From contig CANOBT010000045.1 of the NCBI GenBank assembly GCA_947564305.1, positions 1-36,327 of the forward strand: a stretch of 36,327 bases of DNA, given 5' to 3'. The notes under the pieces are model-generated. The model did not search any database. It was not told the origin of the DNA and saw nothing but the letters and a program-made list of their open reading frames with translations. Positions 18,365 to 25,345 of this stretch are shown here, piece by piece. This stretch comes from an uncultured Lachnospiraceae bacterium (GTDB taxonomy: Bacteria > Bacillota_A > Clostridia > Lachnospirales > Lachnospiraceae). Position 1 is the stretch's first letter. Each line of letters begins with the position of its first letter. A program made the translations under genes and the position numbers.

Positions 18365-18463
18365 TTATTTGTTGCTCTTATCGTTGCCGTCTAACCATTT
18401 GATGATGTAGTGGCAAGCCACACCAGCCGCAACGGCAATTAAAAAGGATGCAAATAACTCCAT
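18365..18463 (-). CDS. 32-aa hydrophobic toxin-like peptide (Fst/Ldr-like type I toxin)
   Basis: The ATG at 18463 follows GGGAGGAGG by 7 bases, an ideal ribosome site. The peptide begins MELFASFLIAVAAGVACHYI and ends IKWLDGNDKSNK. One membrane helix (about residues 4-21) is followed by Trp-Leu-Asp and a charged tail. This is the layout of Fst/Ldr-family type I toxins, which insert in the inner membrane and damage it when over-produced. A convergent small RNA with blocks complementary to its start region shares its terminator. The peptide is too small to be called with certainty, but promoter, leader hairpin, ribosome site, frame and terminator all fit. An ordinary small membrane protein is the alternative. 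Confidence 0.75.
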   Translation of the reverse strand: MELFASFLIAVAAGVACHYIIKWLDGNDKSNK

Positions 18464-18470
18464 GTGAACA

Positions 18471-18537
18471 CCTCCTCCCTGTTGCGGGTTTCGGTGAGCA
18501 ACACATTGATTATAGCATACTCTCTGATATTCTTGCA
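18471..18537 (-). promoter_or_regulatory. Toxin promoter and structured 5' leader
   Basis: On the - strand TATAAT (18509-18514), preceded by TGC, is an extended -10, with a weak TGCAAG -35 (18532-18537) at 17 bp. The mRNA should start near 18502. Its first bases form a 6-bp stem, TGTTGC/GCAACA (18480-18485 with 18498-18503), directly before the Shine-Dalgarno sequence (18471-18479). A 5' stem next to the ribosome site is also a feature of Fst mRNA. Confidence 0.65.
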
Positions 18538-18616
18538 CCTTTTTCTCAGAGATTTATTTTTAGGATGGTGGTTGTTGTTATCATAATCCGATGCCCGCTA
18601 TTATGAATTGTTTTTA

Positions 18617-18645
18617 TTGTAAAATAAAGCACCTGGTATTATAAT
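18617..18645 (+). promoter_or_regulatory. Promoter of the truncated AraC paralogue, with ATTGT element
   Basis: TTGTAA (18617-18622) and TATAAT (18640-18645) are spaced by 17 bp. The -35 lies inside ATTGTTTTTATTGTAAA (18607-18623), nearly the same string as at 10569-10586 before the intact AraC gene. This suggests autoregulation. Confidence 0.55.
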
Positions 18646-18674
18646 CAAAAGACAAACGTAACAGGAGGCCTGCT

Positions 18675-19250
18675 ATGTCCCAGGATATTTTTGATTTCTG
18701 TAAATTGTTCTATTCTTCCACCTATATTCCCATTTCTTACTGCAGCAGAAAAGGGGATATCTATGTTTCTCATTCTCCATTTCCGGCAGAATGGGACATT
18801 TATGCCCCTATCATCCCTTCCATGCTCCATACCAAAAAATCCCCTTATATTCTCATCTCGAATATCCAGGGATTATACGGCATCATACGATTGAACGGCA
18901 GCGATGATTTTCTTCTTCTAGGTCCGGTCTTTACGCTCCCGGTTTCCCAGGACATGGCGCATGCTTTCCTGATTGAACATGCTGTTGCCAAAAAAGAAGA
19001 TGAACAGACTCTTTATTTTCTGAACACACTCCCCCGAATTACACGGCTGCAGTTTCAGAATCATCTTTGTTTCATCCACCTGACGCTGAACAAGGCTCTG
19101 ATTGATCCTGCAGAGCATTTTATGGATGAAAATATCACCCCAGCCGAAAAGATTGCGTCGTCCCACCTGGAACAAATCTACTCCAGTAAAGAAAACGAAG
19201 ATTTCCATAACACCTATTTTTTCGAACAGGAACTGTACCATAGAATCGTA
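18675..19250 (+). pseudogene. AraC-family regulator paralogue, C-terminal HTH deleted
   Basis: ACAGGAGGCCTGCT precedes the ATG. The first about 190 residues parallel the N-terminal domain of the regulator at 10693: FDFCKLFY, LYGIIRLNG..FLLLGPVFTLPV, LNTLPRITRLQFQNHLCFIHLTLN and FHNTYFFEQELYHRI. After that (near 19250) the sequence becomes the antisense of a transporter gene and the frame ends at 19295. The DNA-binding domain is missing, so the protein could not regulate. It was probably the regulator of the GPH transporter and GH43 genes to its right. Confidence 0.75.
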
Positions 19251-19913
19251 CATTTTGGCTTTGCTGCCATTGCGGTAGCAGACCAGGAAACATAACAACA
19301 CACACAGTCCAAGCACTACGCCATATTTGATCCATGCATTCTGTGTTCCGCCAAGGGCATTCGTAATCGGAATCGTCATCAATACAATCAGCATACCTGC
19401 CGCATAGCTTCCTACCGCACGGAAAATCCCCATCTGTGTACGTTCTTCCAGACTTTTTGTACGTACAATCTGAATTGCTCCATAAGGTATTGCAATCATT
19501 GTATACAATACCGCCGTCAGTAAAATATTTGTAACCAACACATAAATTAAGGCTGGTATCTGTCCTGCCTGAATCGGCACTGTAAAGAGCATAGCCATGA
19601 TGACTGCCGAAGGCACTGCCATACGGATCATCCAACTGTAGTACTTTTTATCACCGCCGTTGGAATTTTCAATGATACGGCCGCAGATAATATCCGTAAA
19701 GGCATCAAAAACCTTTGCGATGCCCATCACAATTCCGACCGCGCCGACTGCGACACCAACTTTATCCGTATAGAAATAAGTCAGTTGGCCGACAATGTTA
19801 CTCATTAAGGCGAGACCTAGCTAGCCAAGCATATCAGCTCCATAATCTCTGCCTCTCATTATCTTTTGGACTCCACTGGAATCCACCCCAAGTACTTTTT
19901 CTTTTTTTCCCAT
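19250..19913 (-). pseudogene. GPH-family sugar:cation symporter fragment with an internal stop
   Basis: AAGGAGGAACTT precedes the ATG at 19913. The reading MGKKEKVLGVDSSGVQKIMR, then GRDYGADMLG, meets TAG and resumes LGLALMSNIVGQLTYFYTDKVGVAVGAVGIVMGIAKVFDA. The continuation TDIICGRIIEN.. then helices IPALIYVLVTNILLTAVLY and AAGMLIVLMTIPITNALGG is the N-terminal half of a GPH-type (MFS superfamily) symporter. Homology stops after CYRNGSKAK, near 19250, where the AraC fragment begins on the other strand. About half of the usual 450-480 residues and 12 helices are left. The nonsense codon plus the truncation show it is dead. Confidence 0.75.
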
Positions 19914-19975
19914 AAGTTCCTCCTTTTTTAAGCACTTAGTGCCTGTCTTTCAGACTCCTCTGTGCGGAATTGTAG

Positions 19976-21049
19976 TCACCTGCCGCTTAGCAGAATTTTT
20001 CCATCCGCTTTTCCCTTAATTTCAATATCAATATTTTTTGGATGCCCCGACGAAAAATCAAAATACTTAAATCCTGCCACAGCCCCGTCTTTCATGTTTG
20101 CAATATACTGGTCGGGCATGGATTCACGGTCTGAACCGGACTGCGTAAAATAGGGATATTCCGTTTCTTTACATACCACCTTATCGTACTTGAAAGTCCC
20201 CTTTTTCCCAGAAAGGTTGCAGGCAATCCGAGCTTCGTATTTCCCGGCAGCACGGAGTGGCCCGTCATTGAGCCCGCAAGAGGTCATTTCCACCTGTTTT
20301 ATGCTTCCGTCAGATTCTATCTCTATCTTTTCCGCACATCCCTGACGCGCACACATCTGCTGATTTGTCTGTCTGTGATAAAAGATATACCACTGGTCCT
20401 TGATACACACCATGCCGCCATGTGTATTTCCAATAAAATTCCTTGCATTCTCTTCTGTAACTCCCGGAAGGCCGATATCCCCGTTACTCACAATCGTTCC
20501 CCCATATTTCCAGGGTCCAAGAGGAGTATCACTGGTAGCATAACAAAGTTCATGGCTCAGTGAGGAAGAATATACGAGATAATAAATCCCATTGATTTTG
20601 CGGATGGAACTCGCTTCAAAAAAAGGATGTTCTTCAAATTCTGTTCCCTTTGCATATAATTTTCCCGGAATCGTCGGCACCTCCTCACCTGCAAGGGTCA
20701 GCATATCCGGTTCAATCTCTACCACCGAGCCGCCCTTATAAGTGCCTCCCCTGCGCTCCATCAGAAATCGGAGTATTCCATTGTCCGGCGAAAATCCGGT
20801 ATACATATAAACCTTTCCGTCATCGTCCAGCAGCACCCCTGGGTCAAAATTATAGGCATCTTTTTTTAATCCATAGGGCCTTCCATCCGGATGTTTTACC
20901 ACTCCATAATATTCGAACGACCCTTCCGGATTCTCCGCCACTGCAACGGATGTTGAATTTTCCATCTGAAGCTGATAATACAAGTAATACCTTCCATCCG
21001 GTACATACTCATAAGATGGCAGATATGGGTTAAATGCCTGTTTTTTCAT
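19976..21049 (-). pseudogene. GH43 glycosidase with internal deletion and short C-terminus
   Basis: The frame is open for 357 aa. The start MKKQAFNPYLPSYEYVPDG is typical of GH43 enzymes that continue with about 70-80 residues of blade 1-2, including a YAPD block. Here it jumps directly to RYYLYYQLQMENSTSVAVAE. The deletion is in frame, and the short repeat PDG/DGR may mark the joint. The later acid region (FFEASSIRKINGIYYLVYSS) and a C-terminal CBM6-like beta-sandwich are present, but the sandwich stops early at DGKILLSGR. With the first blades missing it should be inactive. It is preceded by a coupled 13-aa leader frame and a promoter with TTGTAAT boxes. Confidence 0.7.
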
Positions 21050-21087
21050 GACTCCATACCTCCCTCTAACCGCTCATATTTTGCCAT
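21046..21087 (-). CDS. 13-aa leader frame overlapping the GH43 start
   Basis: AAAGGAGGAGCAAA precedes an ATG at 21087 that reads MAKYERLEGGMES and stops in TCATGA, overlapping the GH43 ATG. Either it is a coupling leader peptide or the stub of a lost first gene of the operon. The ribosome site is stronger than that of the GH43 frame itself. Confidence 0.4.
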   Translation of the reverse strand: MAKYERLEGGMES

Positions 21088-21119
21088 TTTGCTCCTCCTT
21101 TCATCATCTGCGTGTTCTT

Positions 21120-21180
21120 TGTATAGAGTTTACCAGATGGTTGTTCCTCTCTTTTGTAATATATTTTTTTATATTGTAAT
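21120..21180 (-). promoter_or_regulatory. GH43 promoter region with paired TTGTAAT boxes
   Basis: TTGTAAT occurs at 21154-21160 and 21174-21180, exactly 20 bp (two helical turns) apart. On the - strand a TATACA -10 (21120-21125) has only a poor -35 (AGGAAC) at 17 bp, as expected for an activator-dependent promoter. The boxes start 6 bp upstream of that -35 position, the same placement as the ATTGT boxes at lacZ. Confidence 0.45.
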
Positions 21181-21196
21181 TTTTTGCATTTAAAAA

Positions 21197-21233
21197 GAAC
21201 CGTGAAATGTAAATAATTCACATTTTGCGGTTC
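21197..21233. terminator. Bidirectional terminator after HEPN copy 2
   Basis: GAACCG..AAATGT pairs with ACATTT..CGGTTC (21197-21202 with 21228-21233 as outer stem). TTTTTAAAT follows on the - strand and CTTTTAA on the + strand. It should end the leftward HEPN transcript. Confidence 0.7.
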
Positions 21234-21274
21234 CTTTTAACACAAGCTAGAAGTATATACTTCCACCATACTTT

Positions 21275-21787
21275 TTAGAACAGTTGTTTCTTAAATATAC
21301 TATAGTAACAGTTCCATTCAAAATTATCATGTATATTAAGGTTTTTCGGAAGCTTTTTCCTTAACTTCCCCTTCATTTCCTCTGTTAACTCAGGATTTAA
21401 GCTATAACTCATATGATTTATATCTAAAAATTGTTTTACTTCCTGGAGTCCTGTCTGAATCCGTCCTAATTCAAGATTTATATCAAAATTATAGCGGGTA
21501 TCCGATTCCCATGTCTCAATCTCATACTGGTTCTGTACAATCCAATCCGTAATAATCACAGCCGAGCCATTATTCTCTGACATGAAAATCAGCTTATGGA
21601 TATTATGGGTCTGTGGAATTGTAACCCCTTTACACTCCAAAAAAGCTTTTAATGTTTTTTCAACACACTGCTGCAAATTATATGCAACATCATTTAAATA
21701 CATTTCATCTTGTTTATAGTATTTGATAAGGTTTGCAGCAACATCGTAAAAATGATATGCTGATTTAAAAAAGCGGATATCACACAT
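21275..21787 (-). CDS. HEPN-domain protein, copy 2
   Basis: AGAGGTGACAAC precedes the ATG at 21787 (170 aa). The upstream in-frame ATG at 21808 lacks such a site. The protein parallels copy 1 along its whole length: MCDIRFFKSAY, AYNLQQCVEKTLKAFLECKG, THNIHKL, WESDTRYNFD and the final DNFEWNCYYSIFKKQL. As in copy 1, no Rx4-6H RNase motif is visible and no MNT nucleotidyltransferase gene is adjacent. It lies 68 bp downstream of the intact GH43 gene, with a hairpin between them. Its function is unknown; it could be an orphan toxin-like or nucleotide-binding HEPN. Confidence 0.75.
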   Translation of the reverse strand: MCDIRFFKSAYHFYDVAANLIKYYKQDEMYLNDVAYNLQQCVEKTLKAFLECKGVTIPQTHNIHKLIFMSENNGSAVIITDWIVQNQYEIETWESDTRYNFDINLELGRIQTGLQEVKQFLDINHMSYSLNPELTEEMKGKLRKKLPKNLNIHDNFEWNCYYSIFKKQLF

Positions 21788-21816
21788 GTTGTCACCTCTT
21801 GAATACAACTACACCC

Positions 21817-21851
21817 GTCTTTTGAATCTCCTTTTTTAGGTATCAAAAGAC
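21817..21851. terminator. Hairpin between GH43 and HEPN copy 2
   Basis: GTCTTTTGA (21817-21825) pairs perfectly with TCAAAAGAC (21843-21851) around 17 bases. It begins 4 bp after the GH43 stop. No T-run follows on the - strand, so it may stabilise RNA or attenuate rather than terminate fully. Confidence 0.4.
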
Positions 21852-21854
21852 TGC

Positions 21855-22733
21855 TTACAAATCCAAACTAACCCCATTTTCACCAACCACTACATCCACA
21901 AAGACAGGTCTTTCCTGATACTTATCATTTGGAAAATGTAATACAAATTTCCTGTTTCCATTTAAATCTGTAAACATCATTCCATGTCCGCCATTTTCAG
22001 GATAGATGGGAATATCTATCTGCTTCCACGGTCCGCCTACCCTTCCGTTTTCGGATACCGCAGCGCCAACCGCATAGCCGCAGTTTCCCCAGCTCGACCA
22101 GGTCATATAAAGCTTTCCATCCCCTATATCTATCACGCATGGTCCGTCTGTAAAGTATACGTCGCCATCCATACCAAATTCTGCTTTTGCAAACGGCACA
22201 GGCTTTGCCCACTTCGCCTCCCCTGCCAAGAAAAGGAGCGCTGACTCGCTCTCTGCCTTTTTCATATCCTTTGACAATTTGATCATACACATATCTCCAT
22301 CCGGTGTGTCCTCAAAAGAATGTGAGAAAATAAGATAAGGCTGTCCGTCTTCAAAGCAGACCGTGCCATCTATACAAGTCCAGTCCTTTGGTGTCAGACA
22401 TTCGCTGTATACCTGAAATGGTCCCGTCGGTGAATCTGCCCGTAACGCATAAATTCCTTTTTTGCGGTTTTCTCCTCCCAAGGTTGTAATAAGATAAAAC
22501 GAATTGTTGTAAAAGATACATTCCGGCGCCCAATATTCACGATCTGCGAAAAATCCATCCGGCCGATGGAATACCTCAATGGGGCCTTCCCAATTTTCAA
22601 GGTCATTGCTGACATAGCAGTCGAACCCATCCGCCGGCCCCCAACAGGTGGCGCTCCTGGTACCATACAGATAATATTTGCCCTCGTGTACTAAAATATA
22701 TGGGTCCCTGATGTTTACCTCATTTGTCTTCAT
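21855..22733 (-). CDS. GH43-family glycosidase, intact
   Basis: This is a 292-aa single five-bladed propeller without a signal peptide, so the enzyme is cytoplasmic and acts on imported oligosaccharides. The general base is D10 in NIRDPYILVHEGKYYLYGT. The second conserved block is YWAPECIFYN (E71, where many GH43 have Asp). CIDGTVCFEDGQPYLIFSH carries the pKa-modulating Asp (D122), and the acid region reads YFTDGPCVID. The C-terminus GGHGMMFTDLNGNRKFVLHFPN is typical of the family. The sugar is probably arabinose, xylose or a related furanose/pentose glycan, but this cannot be decided. It is the only intact enzyme of the 15-22 kb sugar cluster, and HEPN copy 2 follows. Confidence 0.85.
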   Translation of the reverse strand: MKTNEVNIRDPYILVHEGKYYLYGTRSATCWGPADGFDCYVSNDLENWEGPIEVFHRPDGFFADREYWAPECIFYNNSFYLITTLGGENRKKGIYALRADSPTGPFQVYSECLTPKDWTCIDGTVCFEDGQPYLIFSHSFEDTPDGDMCMIKLSKDMKKAESESALLFLAGEAKWAKPVPFAKAEFGMDGDVYFTDGPCVIDIGDGKLYMTWSSWGNCGYAVGAAVSENGRVGGPWKQIDIPIYPENGGHGMMFTDLNGNRKFVLHFPNDKYQERPVFVDVVVGENGVSLDL

Positions 22734-22787
22734 ATTTAAATATTCCCCTTTATCAGTATTTATTTTTAACTTAAATCCCTTTTCATC

Positions 22788-23258
22788 CTAAGAGCAAATT
22801 TTGCACACATCCACCCACTCTATATACCCTGAATATCTCTCCAATTCTGGAATCGTAAGCTCTATCGCACTGTTAGAGCTTCCACAAGCCGGGAACACTG
22901 TTTCAAAGCGTTTCAGCGATTCATCAAGATAGATTTCTACGCCTTCATTGACTGCAAACGGACATACACCGCCTACCGCGTGCCCCACCAGTGTTTCTGC
23001 TTCTTCCGGTGAGAGCATCTTTGCCTTTTTACTAAACCGCGCCTTATATTTCGGGTTATCAATCTTTGCATCCCCGGCAGCCACCACCAAAATCGGATGG
23101 TCCTCCACCATAAAAGACAGCGTCTTTGCGATTCTCTGCGGCTCACAGTGCAGTGCGGCAGCGGCAAGCTCCACTGTTGCACTGGATACATCAAATTCTA
23201 AAATTCGTTCTTCCATCCCTTGTTCCCTGAAATACGCCTTTACCTTTTCTATTGCCAT
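22788..23258 (-). CDS. YbaK/EbsC-family aminoacyl-tRNA deacylase
   Basis: At 156 aa this is the usual length for the YbaK/ProX fold, which hydrolyses mischarged tRNAs such as Cys- or Ala-tRNA(Pro). It shows the family blocks IAKTLSFMV (K45 is the conserved Lys), KARFSKKAKML, VGHAVGGVCPFAVNEGVEIYLDESL and SNSAIELTIPELERY. AGGAGAGGAAC precedes the start. It lies 54 bp upstream of the intact GH43 gene on the same strand, but a functional link is unlikely. Confidence 0.85.
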   Translation of the reverse strand: MAIEKVKAYFREQGMEERILEFDVSSATVELAAAALHCEPQRIAKTLSFMVEDHPILVVAAGDAKIDNPKYKARFSKKAKMLSPEEAETLVGHAVGGVCPFAVNEGVEIYLDESLKRFETVFPACGSSNSAIELTIPELERYSGYIEWVDVCKICS

Positions 23259-23462
23259 GATGTTCCTCTCCTATCTTCATCTATTTTCACACATAAATTA
23301 TATTTAGAAAGCATCAAATTCAAAGCAGTTTTTCCTGCTCTTTTGTTACAATGAATCAGATACTTCACTTAGGTATTATATCAAATCATATTTAAAAGTC
23401 AAAAACTTCTGTCTATAAAGATTTATTTTGACATGTTTATAATAGGAAGTTTTATGAAATTG

Positions 23463-23492
23463 TTGAAAATCCTCCACAGGTCATGTTATACT
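23463..23492 (+). promoter_or_regulatory. Promoter of the chemotaxis receptor
   Basis: TTGAAA (23463-23468) and TATACT (23487-23492) are spaced by 18 bp. The leader of about 90 bases ends with GAAAGGATG before the ATG. No sigma-28 type sequence was seen. The remaining upstream gap holds no gene. Confidence 0.55.
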
Positions 23493-23586
23493 AATTACAC
23501 ATATGCTTAAAAGCCTGTTGTATAATGTAATAAATGGCTCAGACACATGAGAACCCTACAAAATAAAAAAGAAAGGATGTATATTT

Positions 23587-25236
23587 ATGCGTATGAGTAT
23601 CAAAAAGACCGTTGGAGTACGTGTCATTGCGGCACTGGCTTCTATTGTGTTATTCAGCGGCGTAATGACGTTCAATATTTTCAAAATCAAGGACACCCAG
23701 CAATCGAATGAAGAGGTTTCTTCATTGCTGCATACTGTTCAGAGTGCTGAGACAGCCCATTACAAATGGTCCAGCAATCTTAGTAATGCTCTGTATGCCG
23801 GCACTGAATTTACCGGAAGTACAGACCCAACTACCTGCGTCCTTGGACAGTGGCTCTATGGAGAAGCAGGTACGGAGGATGCAGACATTCTGGCCCTCCG
23901 GTCTGAATTAGAACCACTCCATAAGGAATTGCATGAATCTGCGGTTCATGCATTAGATCAACTTAAAACCAATCCCAGCCAGGCACAATCCTACTACCAG
24001 AATACCATTCTCTCTAACCTGACTACATTAGTCGGACTTTTGGATCAGATTGTGGAAAAAGGTACTTTACAAAGTGAAGAAAGCAATCAGCATATGGATC
24101 AGATGATCATAACTATGAATGCACTATGCGGTGTCTGCCTTGTGATTGCACTGTTCTTCCTAATCAGCCTGATACTGTATGTATTCAAACATGTAGTAAA
24201 ACCGATTATCCTCATTACAGAAAAAACGACTCCGCTTCAGGAAGGACACCTGATGTTGGATTTGGACTACAGCGCAGAGAACGAATTGGGAGATTTAGCG
24301 GCTACATTGAAAAAATCCATGGATGCAATACATAGCTATGTGGATGACCTCAACAGAATCATGGGTGAACTCGCTCAGGGTAATTTCAATGTGAATACAT
24401 CTGTAGCATTTATCGGAGATTTCCGTTCGATAGAGGATTCTCTGAATCGGTTTACCTCAACGATTTCCGGAACGATTTCTAATATCTATCATGCAGAACA
24501 GAAGGTATCCGGAGAAGCCAGCCAGTTGTCCAGCAGCGCACAGACACTGTCTCAAGGTGCAACCCAGCAGGCCAGTGCTGTAGAAGAATTATATGCTACT
24601 CTTGAAGAGCTTTCCAGAAATTCAAGCAAGAATGCAGACACAGCATCTGAAGCACAGAAGAATGCACGTATGACCGGAGAACAGGTATCTCTCAGCAGCC
24701 AGCAGATGGAACAGATGGTAAAAGCCATGGAAGATATCAGCGATGCTTCTCAACAGATTGGAAATATTATTGCTACTATTGAAAATATTGCCTTCCAAAC
24801 CAACATCCTCGCTTTGAATGCAGCCGTAGAGGCCGCACGTGCAGGAGAAGCAGGAAAAGGATTTGCTGTGGTTTCCGATGAAGTCCGCAACCTGGCAGCA
24901 AAATCAGATGAAGCAGCCAAGGCAACAAAGGAATTGATTGAAAATTCTGTCCAGACAACACAGCGCGGCACGGAAATTGTAGGAAGAGTTTCTGAAACAT
25001 TGAAAAAGACTCTTGGATTGGTTGAAGAATCCAACAACGCGATTGGTACGATTGCCCAGGCAATCCAGGGCGAGGCAGAGTCCATTTCACAGGTAACTGA
25101 AGGTATCGGACAGATTTCTTCCGTTGTTCAGTCTAATTCAGCCAGCAGCCAGGAATCAGCCGCAGTTAGTGCAGAGCTGTTCCAACAGGTTCATCTTTTG
25201 GAAGAACAGACGAAGAAGTTTAAGTTGAAAAGATAA
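23587..25236 (+). CDS. Methyl-accepting chemotaxis protein with extracytoplasmic CZB-like zinc site
   Basis: This 549-aa protein has one membrane helix at about 11-31, an external region at 32-176 and a second helix at 177-199. A HAMP domain follows (about 200-255), then a long coiled-coil signalling domain. The hairpin tip is [43 protein letters not shown], the standard MCP core. The external region carries AHYKW (H58), [12 protein letters not shown] (C84) and [10 protein letters not shown] (H112, H116). This His/Cys/His/His set matches CZB zinc-binding domains, which bind zinc and can sense oxidants. CZB domains are usually cytoplasmic, so the external position is notable. There is no C-terminal NWETF-type pentapeptide. 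Confidence 0.88.
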   Translation: MRMSIKKTVGVRVIAALASIVLFSGVMTFNIFKIKDTQQSNEEVSSLLHTVQSAETAHYKWSSNLSNALYAGTEFTGSTDPTTCVLGQWLYGEAGTEDADILALRSELEPLHKELHESAVHALDQLKTNPSQAQSYYQNTILSNLTTLVGLLDQIVEKGTLQSEESNQHMDQMIITMNALCGVCLVIALFFLISLILYVFKHVVKPIILITEKTTPLQEGHLMLDLDYSAENELGDLAATLKKSMDAIHSYVDDLNRIMGELAQGNFNVNTSVAFIGDFRSIEDSLNRFTSTISGTISNIYHAEQKVSGEASQLSSSAQTLSQGATQQASAVEELYATLEELSRNSSKNADTASEAQKNARMTGEQVSLSSQQMEQMVKAMEDISDASQQIGNIIATIENIAFQTNILALNAAVEAARAGEAGKGFAVVSDEVRNLAAKSDEAAKATKELIENSVQTTQRGTEIVGRVSETLKKTLGLVEESNNAIGTIAQAIQGEAESISQVTEGIGQISSVVQSNSASSQESAAVSAELFQQVHLLEEQTKKFKLKR

Positions 25237-25241
25237 AAATC

Positions 25242-25280
25242 AAAGCCGATGATTCGAAAACAAGAATCATCGGCTTTTTC
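25242..25280. terminator. Strong bidirectional terminator
   Basis: AAAGCCGATGATTC (25242-25255) pairs perfectly with GAATCATCGGCTTT (25264-25277). TTC follows on the + strand and a T-run (GATTTTTATC) on the - strand. It serves both the receptor gene and the leftward hydratase gene. Confidence 0.9.
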
Positions 25281-25345
25281 TTTCAAATGATTTCAGTTAA
25301 TATAAATTCTGATGAAATGTAATCTTTCATAATGAAGTTAAAATC

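Noticed and set aside
23493..23586. Possible riboswitch in the chemoreceptor leader
   Set aside because: No known aptamer core (for example c-di-GMP-I or -II) could be matched in the roughly 90-base leader.
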